Positions 20,085 through 30,342 of a DNA stretch of 64,000 nucleotides are shown here, in pieces. This stretch comes from Terrisporobacter sp. (GTDB lineage Bacteria > Bacillota_A > Clostridia > Peptostreptococcales > Peptostreptococcaceae), in assembly GCA_029851945.1 (NCBI GenBank), contig JARKUZ010000088.1, forward strand, positions 9,984 to 73,983, given 5' to 3'. Made by a program: the position numbers and the translations under genes. Every line of letters begins with the position of its first letter. The stretch's first letter is position 1. Under the pieces are notes generated by a model. It was not told where the DNA came from. It searched no databases and was given only the letters and a program-made list of their open reading frames with translations.

Positions 20085-20460
20085 TATCATCTTCCTCAGC
20101 TTGAGGTCTTTGTTTATCTTTTTCAGATACTTTTTTTATAAGGCTGTCCATATACATACCTTTGATTAATGAATCGTCTACTTTAAATATGATTTGTGGG
20201 ATATGTCTTATTTTTATACTTCTTCCGATTTCTCTTCTAATGTAACTTTCTGCACTGCTTAAACCTTGTAAAGTAGATTCTTCATCTCCACCTAAAATAC
20301 TTACATATATATAGGCATAGCTTAAGTCATTTGTTACTTCTACATCTGTTACACTTACCATAGAATTTATTCTAGGGTCTTTTATTCCGTTTATAAGCAT
20401 AGTACTAACTATTTTTCTGATTTCTTCGCCTATTCTACGTGTTCTATTATACGATGCCAT
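20077..20460 (-). CDS. rbfA: Ribosome-binding factor A
   Basis: Small KH-fold assembly factor that binds 30S precursors near helix 1 of 16S rRNA. The 127-residue protein has the family start RTRRIGEEIRKIVSTML, DPRINSMVSVTDVEVTNDLSYAYIY and the central RREIGRSIKIRHIPQIIF. The C-terminus is acidic (AEEDDNE) and overlaps nrnA, which suggests coupled translation. An AGAAGG site precedes the ATG. Confidence 0.95.
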   Translation of the reverse strand: MASYNRTRRIGEEIRKIVSTMLINGIKDPRINSMVSVTDVEVTNDLSYAYIYVSILGGDEESTLQGLSSAESYIRREIGRSIKIRHIPQIIFKVDDSLIKGMYMDSLIKKVSEKDKQRPQAEEDDNE

Positions 20461-20492
20461 AATATCAACCTTCTTTACTTTTCGTTAATTAT

Positions 20493-22433
20493 TTATTTTA
20501 ATTTTCTTTCTACTTCTTTTGTTATATATGCTTCTACTATATCTCCAACTTTAATGTCATTATAGTTTACAAAGCTCATACCACATTCGTAACCATTATT
20601 AACTTCTTTTACATCATCTTTGAATCTCTTAAGAGCTTGTATTTCACCTTCATGAATTATTATTCCATCTCTTACGATTCTAACTTTACCATTTCTGAAT
20701 ATTTTACCAGATGTAACATAACATCCTGATACAGTTCCAACACCAGATATTTTGTAAACTTCTCTTATTTCAGCTTTACCTGTGTCTTCATCTCTATATT
20801 CTGGATCTAACATACCAGTCATAGCTGCTTGTATGTCTTCTATAGCTTTGTATATTATAGTGTAACTTCTTACATCTACACTTTCTTTTTCTGCTAATGA
20901 TTCAGCACTAGGTACTGGTCTAACATTGAATCCTATTATTATTGCATTTGATGCTGCTGCAAGCATAATATCTGACTCATTTATAGCTCCAACACCACCG
21001 TGAATTACTCTTACAGCAACTTCTTCATTAGATAGTTTTTCAAGTGATTGTTTAACAGCTTGAACAGAGCCTTGAACATCTGCTTTTATAACAATATTAA
21101 GCTCTTTAACTTGACCTTCATTCATTTGATTGAAGAATTCATCAAGTGACATTCTTTGGCTAGATTTTAACATTTCTTCTCTAGCTATTAATTGTCTTTT
21201 TTCCGATATATTTCTAGCAACTTTGTCTGAAGGTACAGCTACAAATTGATCTCCACCTTGTGGAACTTCAGAAAGTCCTAGTATTTCTACTGCCATTGAT
21301 GGTCCAGCAGTTTTAACTCTTTTTCCTTTAGAGTTGATCATTGCTCTTACTTTACCACTAGCAACACCACAAACTATTGGATCTCCAACTTTAAGTGTAC
21401 CACCTTGAACTAATACAGTTGCAACAGGTCCTCTTCCTTTATCTAATTCAGCTTCTATAACAGTACCAACTGCTCTTTTATTTGGGTTAGCTTTTAACTC
21501 TTCCACTTCGGCAACTAGAAGTATCATTTCAAGTAATGTATCTATACCTGTTCTTTGTCTAGCTGAAACTGGAACTGCTATAACATCTCCACCCCAATCT
21601 TCAACAAGTAATCCTTGTTCTGATAATTCTTGTTTAACTTTATCTGGATTAGCTGATGGTTTATCTATTTTATTTATAGCTACTATTAATGGAACTTCTG
21701 CTGCTTTAGCATGGTTTATTGCTTCTATTGTTTGAGGCATTATACCATCATCAGCTGCAACAACAAGTATAGCTATATCTGTAACTTGTGCTCCCCTAGC
21801 TCTCATTGATGTGAAAGCCTCATGTCCTGGAGTATCTAAGAATACTATTTTTTGTCCATTTATAGATACTTCAGATGCACCTATATGTTGAGTAATTCCA
21901 CCAGCTTCACTATTTGTAACATGTGTACTTCTTATTGCATCAAGTAAAGAAGTTTTACCATGGTCAACGTGTCCCATAACTGTAACAACAGGTGGTCTTG
22001 GTTTTAAATCTTCTTCTTTATCTTCTTGTATATCCATTAATGCTTCTATTTCTTCTTCGGCATCTTCGTCATTTGATGCTGTAACTAATGTAAATCCATA
22101 TTCACTAGCTAAATGAGAAGCTATTTCAAAGTTAACTTCTTGGTTTAGTGAAGCCATAGTTCCCATTTTCATAAGTTTCATTATGACTTCTGTAGCTGGT
22201 TTTCCTAATGCTTCAGCTAAGTTTTGTACTGTTAAACTTCCATCAACAGATATAGTATTTTCATCATTACCTTTTTCTTCTTTTATTAAGTCTAGTAATA
22301 ATTCAACTTCTTCTTCTTCTATTTCAGATTTTTCGTTTTGTACTTCAATTCCTAATTCTTTTAATTTAGCTAGAATATCCTTATTTGACATTCCTACTTG
22401 CTCTGATATTTGGTAAACTCTTGTTTTTTTCAC
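20493..22433 (-). CDS. infB: Translation initiation factor IF-2
   Basis: GTPase that brings initiator tRNA to the ribosome. The G domain has GHVDHGKT (residues 154-161), DTPGHEAF and NKID. Two IF2_N modules lie before it, and the C-terminal domains include the FNVRPVPSA region. At 646 residues it is a short IF-2, with no long variable linker. The GTG start at 22433 is supported by AGGGGGTGA upstream. It is in the standard nusA-infB operon. Confidence 0.97.
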   Translation of the reverse strand: MKKTRVYQISEQVGMSNKDILAKLKELGIEVQNEKSEIEEEEVELLLDLIKEEKGNDENTISVDGSLTVQNLAEALGKPATEVIMKLMKMGTMASLNQEVNFEIASHLASEYGFTLVTASNDEDAEEEIEALMDIQEDKEEDLKPRPPVVTVMGHVDHGKTSLLDAIRSTHVTNSEAGGITQHIGASEVSINGQKIVFLDTPGHEAFTSMRARGAQVTDIAILVVAADDGIMPQTIEAINHAKAAEVPLIVAINKIDKPSANPDKVKQELSEQGLLVEDWGGDVIAVPVSARQRTGIDTLLEMILLVAEVEELKANPNKRAVGTVIEAELDKGRGPVATVLVQGGTLKVGDPIVCGVASGKVRAMINSKGKRVKTAGPSMAVEILGLSEVPQGGDQFVAVPSDKVARNISEKRQLIAREEMLKSSQRMSLDEFFNQMNEGQVKELNIVIKADVQGSVQAVKQSLEKLSNEEVAVRVIHGGVGAINESDIMLAAASNAIIIGFNVRPVPSAESLAEKESVDVRSYTIIYKAIEDIQAAMTGMLDPEYRDEDTGKAEIREVYKISGVGTVSGCYVTSGKIFRNGKVRIVRDGIIIHEGEIQALKRFKDDVKEVNNGYECGMSFVNYNDIKVGDIVEAYITKEVERKLK

Positions 22434-22457
22434 AAGATCACCCCCTATAATTATTTA

Positions 22458-22766
22458 TTAATCCATTAATTGTATAATTTTATTTGAAAATCCTATATCT
22501 TTGATTCCTATAACTGCTCTTGAATCTTTACCAATGGATACTCCTAAACCTTCTTTTGTTGAAAAATAAACACAGTTTACTTTTCTATAAGATGACTTAT
22601 CTTTAAAAAGTTTTTTAGTATTGTTTGATGCATCATCTGCTACAATAACTAGGTTTAACTTACCTTTTTTTAAATCTAACAATGTAGCATCCTCTCCGGA
22701 TACTAATTTGCCTGCTCTCATAGCAATTCCTAATAATGAGTGTATTTTTTCTTTATTATTTTTCAT
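22458..22766 (-). CDS. ylxQ: L7Ae-family ribosomal-like protein YlxQ
   Basis: A 102-residue member of the L7Ae/L30e/S12e/Gadd45 RNA-binding fold. Seen features are IHSLLGIAMRAGKLVSGED and LVIVADDASNNTKKLF, both typical of YlxQ. It may bind kink-turn RNA. Its start overlaps ylxR by 11 bases, so the two are translated together. Confidence 0.9.
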   Translation of the reverse strand: MKNNKEKIHSLLGIAMRAGKLVSGEDATLLDLKKGKLNLVIVADDASNNTKKLFKDKSSYRKVNCVYFSTKEGLGVSIGKDSRAVIGIKDIGFSNKIIQLMD

Positions 22767-23031
22767 AAGACTCTAACTCCAATAATAAATTTTCATATAC
22801 TTCATTAGGAACTTCCATTTTAAATGCTCTATTTAAAGCTTTACTTTTTATAGCTTTTTTTAAACACTCAGAATCCTTGCATATGTATGCTCCTCTTCCA
22901 TTAGCTTTCCCAGTTAAGTCTATAAAAATTTCGCCTTCTTTATTCTTAACGATTCTAATAAGTTCTTTCTTATTATCTCTATCTTGACATGCAATACATT
23001 TTCTCTGGGGTACTTTTTTTATTTTCGTCAA
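22756..23031 (-). CDS. ylxR: YlxR family protein (RnpM)
   Basis: This 91-residue basic protein has the family signature RKCIACQDR near residues 10-18 and GRGAYIC at about 46-52. Bacillus YlxR is reported to bind RNase P RNA (RnpM), so a role in RNase P modulation is inferred. The TTG start at 23031 has a GGAGGGAT ribosome site. It lies between nusA and ylxQ as usual. Confidence 0.9.
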   Translation of the reverse strand: MTKIKKVPQRKCIACQDRDNKKELIRIVKNKEGEIFIDLTGKANGRGAYICKDSECLKKAIKSKALNRAFKMEVPNEVYENLLLELESYEK

Positions 23032-23043
23032 AGTTATCCCTCC

Positions 23044-24096
23044 TTATTCTTCGTCTAGTTGAGATTCGCTTTTGATATCTATTTTCCAATTCGTAAGTTT
23101 CGCTGCAAGTCTAGCATTTTGCCCTGCTTTACCTATAGCTAAAGATAATTGATAATCAGGAACTACAACTAAAGCTGATTTTTCTTCCTCATTAACTTCT
23201 ACTTTAACTACTTTTGATGGACTTAGTGATGCTGATACATATTCAGCTGGATTTTCACTATAGTTTATTATATCAATTTTTTCTCCACCAAGTTCATCAA
23301 CTACGTATTTTACTCTAGTTCCTTGTGGCCCTACACAAGCTCCTATTGGATCTATTTTTTCATCTATAGAATGAACAGCCATTTTAGTTCTTGAGCCAGC
23401 TTCTCTTGATACAGATTTTATTTGAACTATACCTTGGAATATTTCTGGAACTTCAGATTCAAATAATCTTTTTACTAAACCTGGATGACTTCTAGAAACT
23501 ACTATTTGAGGTCCTTTATTAGTTTTCTTCACTTCTAATATATATACCTTTATTTTGTCTCCAGCTTTAAAATGTTCTCCTGGTATTTGCTCACTTTCTG
23601 GCATAGATGCTTCTATTTTGCCAAGTCTTACATAAACTATTTTTTTATTATCAGATACTCTAGCAACTTCTCCTGTTACTAATTCGCCTTCTTTTTCTAT
23701 AAATTCGTTGTATATTATTTCTCTTTCAGCTTCTCTTATTCTTTGAACAACTACTTGTTTAGCTGTTTGAGCTGCTATTCTACCAAATTCTTTTGGAGTT
23801 ACTTCATTTTCTAATATATCTCCTAATTCATATTTTGGATTTATTTGTCTTGCTTCATCTAATTCTATTTCTAAGAAATTATCATATAAATCAGATTCAT
23901 CAACTACTCTTCTTTGTGAATATACTTTAACATCACCTTTTTCTCTATTAAAATCTATTCTAACATTTTGAGCTGAACCAAAGTTTTTCTTATAAGCAGT
24001 TAAAAGTGCTTGTTCAATTGTATCTATAAGTATATCTTTATCAATACCTCTATCTTTTTCTAATTCATCTAAAGCTTCTATGAATTCATGATTCAT
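23044..24096 (-). CDS. nusA: Transcription termination/antitermination factor NusA
   Basis: Binds RNA polymerase and nascent RNA to control pausing and termination. The order is N-terminal polymerase-binding domain (EALDELEKDRGIDKDILIDTIEQAL), S1 domain (GELVTGEVARVSDNKKIVYVRLG), and KH1/KH2 domains (DPIGACVGPQGTRVKYV; LSLAIGKAGQNARLAAKLTNW). The 350-residue length is normal for Firmicutes, which lack the C-terminal acidic repeats. A GGGAGGATAA ribosome site precedes the ATG. Confidence 0.97.
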   Translation of the reverse strand: MNHEFIEALDELEKDRGIDKDILIDTIEQALLTAYKKNFGSAQNVRIDFNREKGDVKVYSQRRVVDESDLYDNFLEIELDEARQINPKYELGDILENEVTPKEFGRIAAQTAKQVVVQRIREAEREIIYNEFIEKEGELVTGEVARVSDNKKIVYVRLGKIEASMPESEQIPGEHFKAGDKIKVYILEVKKTNKGPQIVVSRSHPGLVKRLFESEVPEIFQGIVQIKSVSREAGSRTKMAVHSIDEKIDPIGACVGPQGTRVKYVVDELGGEKIDIINYSENPAEYVSASLSPSKVVKVEVNEEEKSALVVVPDYQLSLAIGKAGQNARLAAKLTNWKIDIKSESQLDEE

Positions 24097-24126
24097 TTTA
24101 TTATCCTCCCTATATTAATGTTACCA

Positions 24127-24588
24127 CTAAAATTTAATTGCTAATCTAATAAGTGCAACATCCTTTTTATTAAATTCAACTTCTTCATTATCTATTATAA
24201 CTTTAATATTATTATCTTCAGTTAAACCAACTAATTCACCTTCATGTTGTTTTGAACCATTCATTGGTTTATAAAGCTTTATTTCCACATCTCTACCTTG
24301 ATATTTTATAAAGTCTTTATCTTTTTTTAATGGTCTATCAAGTCCTGGAGATGATACTTCTAAGTAGTAATTATCTTTTATTGGATCTTTTTCATCTAAA
24401 ATTGGATTTAAAGCTCTTGTTACAAGCTCACATTCATTTAAAGATACTCCACCTTCTTTATCAATGTAAACTCTAAGGAAGAATTCTCCACCTTCTTTAA
24501 CATACTCAACATCAACTAATTCTAAATCATTAGCATCTGTTATAGGTAACACTAATTGTTCAATTTCAGTAGCTATGTTTTTTTTCAT
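24127..24588 (-). CDS. rimP: Ribosome maturation factor RimP
   Basis: Assembly factor for the 30S subunit and first gene of the operon. The 153 residues show the two RimP domains: LELVDVEYVKEGGEFFLRVYID and LEVSSPGLDRPLKKDKDF, then a C-terminal Sm-like barrel. The ATG at 24588 has a GGAGGTAAGTAAT ribosome site. It lies 38 bases after a strong hairpin. Confidence 0.95.
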   Translation of the reverse strand: MKKNIATEIEQLVLPITDANDLELVDVEYVKEGGEFFLRVYIDKEGGVSLNECELVTRALNPILDEKDPIKDNYYLEVSSPGLDRPLKKDKDFIKYQGRDVEIKLYKPMNGSKQHEGELVGLTEDNNIKVIIDNEEVEFNKKDVALIRLAIKF

Positions 24589-24625
24589 ATTACTTACCTC
24601 CTATTCAGTTGTATTTATAGTATTT

Positions 24626-24666
24626 AAAATAAAAGAGTGAGCACGTCTGTCTCACTCTTTTATTTT
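24626..24666 (-). terminator. Strong hairpin before rimP: terminator of the upstream gene or operon attenuator
   Basis: Arms of 16 bases pair perfectly (AAAATAAAAGAGTGAG and its complement) around a nine-base loop, with T-rich sequence after it. It can end transcription from the small membrane-protein gene. A promoter-like pair upstream of it (24692-24720) would make it an attenuator for the rimP operon instead. Confidence 0.75.
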
Positions 24667-24691
24667 CTGCAAATATACTATTTTATATATC

Positions 24692-24720
24692 ACTATATCA
24701 TAAAAATCTTATATTTACAA
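24692..24720 (-). promoter_or_regulatory. Possible promoter of the rimP-nusA-infB operon
   Basis: TTGTAA and TATAGT have a 17-base spacing. The predicted start is upstream of the hairpin at 24626-24666. No better promoter fits in the 38 bases between hairpin and rimP. Confidence 0.4.
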
Positions 24721-24765
24721 GCTTTTGTAGTTTTTTTGTATTATATAAGTAGTTAAACGTAATAA

Positions 24766-24996
24766 TTATTGCTTTTGACTTTTTAACTTATATAAATTAT
24801 AAAAATTAATAAGTATAATTGCCATATTGGATAAAGCTACAGGATATGCACCTACGATTAAACCATATATAACAAACATTAAACATCCAATAGAATTTAT
24901 TATTCTTAACTTAGTAATATCAGTCATCATAAGTGATATTACAAGTAAAATAGATGCTCCATAACCTACCCATTCAATAAGTTCTGAGCTAAACAT
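24766..24996 (-). CDS. Small three-helix membrane protein, function unknown
   Basis: This 76-residue protein has three hydrophobic segments (about residues 9-24, 34-50 and 52-68) and a short basic C-terminus (KLKSQKQ). Gly-rich helix starts and the pattern GASILLVISLMMTDITKLRIINSIGC recall YgjV/SemiSWEET-like small membrane proteins, but I cannot assign a substrate. A ribosome site (AAAAGGAGAA) supports the ATG at 24996. It stands alone between polC and rimP and is not in the Bacillus version of this locus. Confidence 0.7.
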   Translation of the reverse strand: MFSSELIEWVGYGASILLVISLMMTDITKLRIINSIGCLMFVIYGLIVGAYPVALSNMAIILINFYNLYKLKSQKQ

Positions 24997-25119
24997 AGCA
25001 AATTCTCCTTTTCTCTAGTACACTTGGTGTCATATTTACTATTTTTTTAAAAATATAAATTTTTATTTACCAGTTCTTCCATTATATTATATATTTTGTC
25101 CCGAATCTATAATAATATT

Positions 25120-28100
25120 TTAAAACAAGGAAAGCTGATTTTTATCACTCATATTTGATAAAGAACCATGATTTGTTAAAGTCTCAATTACTGTTTTTGA
25201 AATCTTAGTTCTTTTTCTTAAATCTTCTTTTGAAATAAATTCACCATTTTCTCTTTCTTGCTGAATATGAATTGCTGCATTTTCACCAACACCTTGTAAT
25301 CCTATCATTGGTGGTAAAATTGTTTTATCATCAATAACCCTAAACTTAGTCGCATCTGACTCATATATATCAACAGGAATTATTTTTATATCTCTGGCAT
25401 ACATCTCTAATGCAACTTCAAGTACTGTAAGCATATTCTTTTCCTTTGCACTAGCATCATTTCCAAGAGATTGTATTTCATCTATTTTATCCTTTATAAC
25501 ATCTAAGCCTTTAACTATTAAGTCAGCATCAAAATCTTCTGCTTTTGTAGTAAAGTATGTTGCATAAAAAGCTGCAGGATAATGTACCTTATAATATGCT
25601 AATCTAAAACTCATCATAACATATGCTACAGCATGGGCTTTCGGGAACATGTATTTTATCTTTTGACATGATCCTATATACCAATCTGGAACATTATTCT
25701 TCTTCATTTCTTCTATGAATTCAGGCTTTAACCCTTTACCTTTTCTAACATTCTCCATTATTGTAAATGCTAACTTCGGTGCTAGACCTTTGAATATTAG
25801 GTAGTTCATTATATCGTCACGGGTAGTTATAACCTCTTTAAACTCAACAGTTCCTTCAACAACTAAATCTTGAGCATTATTTAACCATACGTCTGTACCA
25901 TGTGAAAGTCCAGATATACGTACTAATTCGTCAAATGTCTTAGGCTTTGTATCTAAAAGCATTTGTCTAACGAATTTGGTCCCAAACTCAGGTATAGCAA
26001 GAGATCCTATTGGGCAATTAATTTCTTCTGGTGTAACTCCAAGTGCATCTGTAGATGTAAACAATGACATAGTTTCTTGGTCATCTAAAGGTATTTCTGT
26101 AGCTACAGTACCAGTAATATCCTCAAGCATTCTTATAATAGTCGGAACGTCGTGTCCAAGTATATCAAGTTTTAATATCCTACCACTTATAGAATGATAG
26201 TCAAAATGAGTAGTTATTACTCCACAACTAGTATCATTGGCTGGATATTGTATTGGTGTAATATCATATACATCTTTATAGTTTGGAATAACCATAACTC
26301 CACCAGGATGTTGTCCAGATGTCCTTTTCACTCCTGTACAACCATTTGCCAGCCTTAATACTTCAGCACTTGTTGAATTTAAATCATTTTCTTCCACAAA
26401 TTTTCTTGCATATCCATATGCAGTTTTCTCTGCTACTGTACCTATGGTACCAGCTCTATAAACATATCCTTCTCCGAAAAGTTCTTCCGTATATTTATGA
26501 ATTACAGGCTGATAACTTCCTGAGAAATTAAGATCTATATCCGGCTCTTTGTCACCCTCAAATCCAAGAAATGTTTCAAAAGGTATATCATGGCCATCTT
26601 TTTTTAATTTTCTACCACATTTGGGACAATCTTTATCTGGTAAATCTACTCCAGAACCCCATTCACCAACTTCATAAAAATAGGAATATTTACACTCTTC
26701 ATTTTCACAAATATAATGCGCCGGAAGTGGATTAACCTCAGTTATATCACTCATAGTAGCAGCCAGAGATGAACCAACAGACCCTCTCGAACCAACTAAA
26801 TATCCATCTGACAGGGATTTAGTAACTAGTTTTTGTGCAATTATATACATAACTGCGTATCCGTTACTTATAATTGAGTTAAGCTCCCTATCTAATCTTT
26901 TTCTGACTACATCCGGAAGTGGAGAACCATATATTCTCTCTGCCTTAGCATTGCACATATCTCTAAGCTCTTTGTCTGAACCTTCTATTACTGGAGGGAA
27001 TGTTTCATTAGGTATTGGTAAAATATTATCTACCATATCTGCCACTTTATTAGTATTTTCAACTACTACTTCATAGGCTAAATCTTCACCTAAATAACTA
27101 AATTCTTCTAGCATTTCATCTGTAGTTCTAAAGTGAAGATAAGTTTCTTCTTCATCCACTTTAAAACCTTGAGAGTATTTTAGCACTTTTCTAAAAATAG
27201 CTTCATGTTTATCTATGAAGTGAACATCCCCTGTAGCTACAGGCAATTTTCCAAACTTTTTAGCAATTTCTATAAGTCTTATATTTATCTCTCTTAGCTC
27301 TTCTTCGTCCTCAACTTCTCCTTTATCAATCATAAATCTATTATTATCTATAGGCATTACTTCTATATAATCATAAAGAGAAATAATTTTTTCTATTTCT
27401 TCATCACTTTTATTTTGTTTTACTGCTTGAAAAACTTCCCCTGCTTCACAAGCTGATCCTACTATAATACCTTCTTTAAATTCTTGGAGAACACTTTTCA
27501 ATATTCTCGGAGCTCTATAAAAATGATTTACATGAGCATCAGATACTATTTTATATAAGTTTTTAATTCCCACTTGATTTTGAGCAATTAAAGTAATATG
27601 ATTCGTTCTTAATTTTGTGTAATCTATATCACCTAATATAGAATTTACATCACTTAATTTTTCGCCACCTTTTTTTCTTATCATATCTAAAAATCTAATA
27701 AATATATGAGCTGTAGCTTCAGCATCGTCTACCGCCCTATGGTGATTAAGCAAAGGTATACCAAGTTCCTTGGCTATCACATTTAATTTAAATCTTTTTA
27801 GATGTGGTAAAAGTGTTCTAGCAAGAGTTAATGTATCTATACTAGTATTTTTAAATTCGATATTTTGCTCTCTACATTTTTGTTTCATAAATCCCATATC
27901 AAAATCTGCATTATGAGCAACTAAAACACTGTCTCCTATAAAATCTATAAACTTAGGTAGTACTTCTTCTATAACAGGTTTGTCTTTTATTAAATCATTA
28001 GTTATACCAGTTAATTCTTGAACCTTATAAGAAATATCCTTTTGAGGATTAATTAATTGACTAAATCTATCTACTACTTTAAAATTTTCTACTTTAACTG

Positions 28101-29412
28101 CCCCAATTTCAGTTATCTTATCATTTTTATTTGAAAACCCTGTAGTTTCTAAGTCGAATACTACAAAAGTTTGAGATAAATCTAAATCATTTACATCTTC
28201 AACAATATGGGCATTATCTTCTACTAAATAACCCTCTACACCATAAAGTATTTTAATATTATTAGCTTTTCCTGCGTCCATAGCTTCTGGAAATGCTTGT
28301 ACCACACCATGGTCTGTTATTGCAATGGCTTGATGCCCCCATGTTGCAGCTTGTTTTACTAATTTTTTAGTAGAACATAGTGCATCCATAGAAGACATTT
28401 GAGTATGAGCATGAAGTTCAACTCTTTTTTTATTAGCTTTATCTTTTCTATGAGGCTTTTCTTCTTGTCTAATACCACTTATTGTCATAGTTAGCTCTCT
28501 TTGATAAGTATCATATAAGACATCTCCTTTAATTTTTACATAAGAGCCTTCTTTAACCTTATCTAATACCTTATCTTTATTTAAGTCGTTTAAGAATAAT
28601 TTGCAGTTGATAGAGCTTGTATTATCTGTAATAGACATTATTAAAAGAATTTTACCATTTCTTAATTCTTTTATTTCTATATTAAATACTTCACCTACTA
28701 CTGCTACTGTTTTAGAGTTTTGATTTAAGTCTTTTATTGAACACACTAAGCTATTTACATCTTCACCATATATTAGATGTATGTCATGTTCGTCATCTTT
28801 TATAACATAACCTTCTTCTTCAACTTCTTCAACAGTATCAAACTCTAACTCTTTAATTAAGTCTTCAATTTCTCTATCTGCTCTTTCCATTAATTTTTTT
28901 CTATCTATTTTTTCACTTATTGCCTTTTCTACTTTTACATCAGCTTCTATTGATAGTTCTTCAATTAATATATTTTTAATGACATTTTCTATATTATTCT
29001 TTTTTAATTTTTCGTAAAAGATATCTTTAGGTATTTTAATTTTTAAAATATTATCTAAATACATATATTCAACTTGCTTTTTCCAACCTTCTATGGCTGG
29101 ACATATTTTTTTAAGCACATATAAAATATTATGCCAATAAGCTTTTATAATATCTTTTTCTGATTTTCTACCAAAGCCTATATATTTAATTTTTATCCTA
29201 ATATTTTTAAAGTAACCCAACTTATCGAGTAATTCTTCTCTAAGTTCATCTAAAATCTCATGAGATATAATTTCCTTTGATGATAAATACATATAAAATA
29301 TTCTATCTTCTTTAAAGTATACAACTTTAGATACTTGTACTTCTCCTAGCTGTTTTGATAATCTATTATTATTTATTTCTAATTTATTTAAATAGTCTTT
29401 AATATTATCCAT
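25120..29412 (-). CDS. polC: PolC-type DNA polymerase III alpha subunit
   Basis: Main replicative polymerase of low-GC Firmicutes. At 1430 residues it has the full PolC order: N-terminal domain, OB fold, a PHP domain (ELHAHTQMSSMDALC) split by a DnaQ-like 3'-5' exonuclease (FVVFDLETTGFSN, HNADFDMGF, HHRAVDDAEAT), then the polymerase domain with a CxxxxC..CPKCGRK zinc site and the catalytic region around EPDIDLNF. The C-terminus is GSLSNMSDKNQLSLF, with a QLSLF clamp-binding motif. The ATG at 29412 has a GGAAGTGA ribosome site. Confidence 0.97.
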   Translation of the reverse strand: MDNIKDYLNKLEINNNRLSKQLGEVQVSKVVYFKEDRIFYMYLSSKEIISHEILDELREELLDKLGYFKNIRIKIKYIGFGRKSEKDIIKAYWHNILYVLKKICPAIEGWKKQVEYMYLDNILKIKIPKDIFYEKLKKNNIENVIKNILIEELSIEADVKVEKAISEKIDRKKLMERADREIEDLIKELEFDTVEEVEEEGYVIKDDEHDIHLIYGEDVNSLVCSIKDLNQNSKTVAVVGEVFNIEIKELRNGKILLIMSITDNTSSINCKLFLNDLNKDKVLDKVKEGSYVKIKGDVLYDTYQRELTMTISGIRQEEKPHRKDKANKKRVELHAHTQMSSMDALCSTKKLVKQAATWGHQAIAITDHGVVQAFPEAMDAGKANNIKILYGVEGYLVEDNAHIVEDVNDLDLSQTFVVFDLETTGFSNKNDKITEIGAVKVENFKVVDRFSQLINPQKDISYKVQELTGITNDLIKDKPVIEEVLPKFIDFIGDSVLVAHNADFDMGFMKQKCREQNIEFKNTSIDTLTLARTLLPHLKRFKLNVIAKELGIPLLNHHRAVDDAEATAHIFIRFLDMIRKKGGEKLSDVNSILGDIDYTKLRTNHITLIAQNQVGIKNLYKIVSDAHVNHFYRAPRILKSVLQEFKEGIIVGSACEAGEVFQAVKQNKSDEEIEKIISLYDYIEVMPIDNNRFMIDKGEVEDEEELREINIRLIEIAKKFGKLPVATGDVHFIDKHEAIFRKVLKYSQGFKVDEEETYLHFRTTDEMLEEFSYLGEDLAYEVVVENTNKVADMVDNILPIPNETFPPVIEGSDKELRDMCNAKAERIYGSPLPDVVRKRLDRELNSIISNGYAVMYIIAQKLVTKSLSDGYLVGSRGSVGSSLAATMSDITEVNPLPAHYICENEECKYSYFYEVGEWGSGVDLPDKDCPKCGRKLKKDGHDIPFETFLGFEGDKEPDIDLNFSGSYQPVIHKYTEELFGEGYVYRAGTIGTVAEKTAYGYARKFVEENDLNSTSAEVLRLANGCTGVKRTSGQHPGGVMVIPNYKDVYDITPIQYPANDTSCGVITTHFDYHSISGRILKLDILGHDVPTIIRMLEDITGTVATEIPLDDQETMSLFTSTDALGVTPEEINCPIGSLAIPEFGTKFVRQMLLDTKPKTFDELVRISGLSHGTDVWLNNAQDLVVEGTVEFKEVITTRDDIMNYLIFKGLAPKLAFTIMENVRKGKGLKPEFIEEMKKNNVPDWYIGSCQKIKYMFPKAHAVAYVMMSFRLAYYKVHYPAAFYATYFTTKAEDFDADLIVKGLDVIKDKIDEIQSLGNDASAKEKNMLTVLEVALEMYARDIKIIPVDIYESDATKFRVIDDKTILPPMIGLQGVGENAAIHIQQERENGEFISKEDLRKRTKISKTVIETLTNHGSLSNMSDKNQLSLF

Positions 29413-29598
29413 TAGATTATCACTTCCTTTCTAGATAAATTATTATATCATATATGAAAAATAATTAATATTAAGTATCATATATATTCCTTTTTATTTT
29501 TTCTTAGTAATTAAAAATATTTTTTTGGATTAGCTTCAAATCCATCTTTAATTAATATTATATAATATGACGACTATCCAAATTAAGGCGGTGTTAAT

Positions 29599-30279
29599 AT
29601 GACATGCAAAAACATCCTTGATATAAATTACTTATCAACTTATTATGATAATCTTGGCGGGAAAAAAATATTTAAAGAATGTGTAAAAGACTTTAATTCA
29701 TATATCAATAAAAAAGTATATCTTTACTACTCTAACAAAAAAGATACTCCAGTATGCGCACTGCCAAAATTTAAAGTTTTATTAATTACTAGATTGGGTT
29801 TCTTATCATTTTGTTATAACTTTTATTTTTATGTTAACGGCTTCGATTCTTACAATATAGATATTTCACAAGAAAATTTAAAAATAATTGCTAAATGTGT
29901 TTGTTCCCATGAAGTTGGTCATATCTTAGACAACAGCATCAATATTAATAGATGGGAACAATCAAAAGTATTGACAGATATTTTAGAAAAGATGCTTAAT
30001 TACGATATTGACTTTTCTAATATCGATTTTCATAAAAAAAATCTTCCACAAGATTTAGAAAATAGTGTTTTGATTTTCAAAAAAAAATTAGTAGGTAGAG
30101 AATCAATTGCTTGGGAAATAGCTAGAAATATTATGCACTTTCAAACACCTAAAGAAAGGTTTATTTTCGATAAAGTAAGAGAATATGCTCTAGCAACTTA
30201 CAACTATGGTGATTTAAAATCTATTATAAAAGAAAATAATTTAGAGTCTTTTTTTAAATATAAGAAATACTTTGCTTAA
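29599..30279 (+). CDS. Unassigned protein with HEVGH zinc-metallopeptidase motif
   Basis: I do not recognise a named family. The 226-residue protein has no signal peptide and contains the zinc-peptidase motif HExxH as H104-E105-V106-G107-H108 (CSHEVGHILD). Later glutamates in GRESIAWEIAR (E168, E173) could be a third ligand, as in gluzincins such as ImmA/IrrE-like proteins. The C-terminus is basic and aromatic. It is one of few plus-strand genes and has its own ribosome site (AAGGCGG). It ends in a bidirectional terminator shared with the autolysin gene. The function, and whether the motif binds zinc, are inferred. Confidence 0.7.
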   Translation: MTCKNILDINYLSTYYDNLGGKKIFKECVKDFNSYINKKVYLYYSNKKDTPVCALPKFKVLLITRLGFLSFCYNFYFYVNGFDSYNIDISQENLKIIAKCVCSHEVGHILDNSININRWEQSKVLTDILEKMLNYDIDFSNIDFHKKNLPQDLENSVLIFKKKLVGRESIAWEIARNIMHFQTPKERFIFDKVREYALATYNYGDLKSIIKENNLESFFKYKKYFA

Positions 30280-30309
30280 TAAAACATTTACTTCGATTAA
30301 GTATAAAAA

Positions 30310-30336
30310 AAATCCTACTTATCAAAAGTAGGATTT
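30310..30336. terminator. Bidirectional terminator between convergent genes
   Basis: AAATCCTACTT and its complement form an 11-bp stem with a five-base loop. T-rich runs follow on the plus strand and A-rich sequence precedes it. Confidence 0.9.
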
Positions 30337-30342
30337 TTTATT

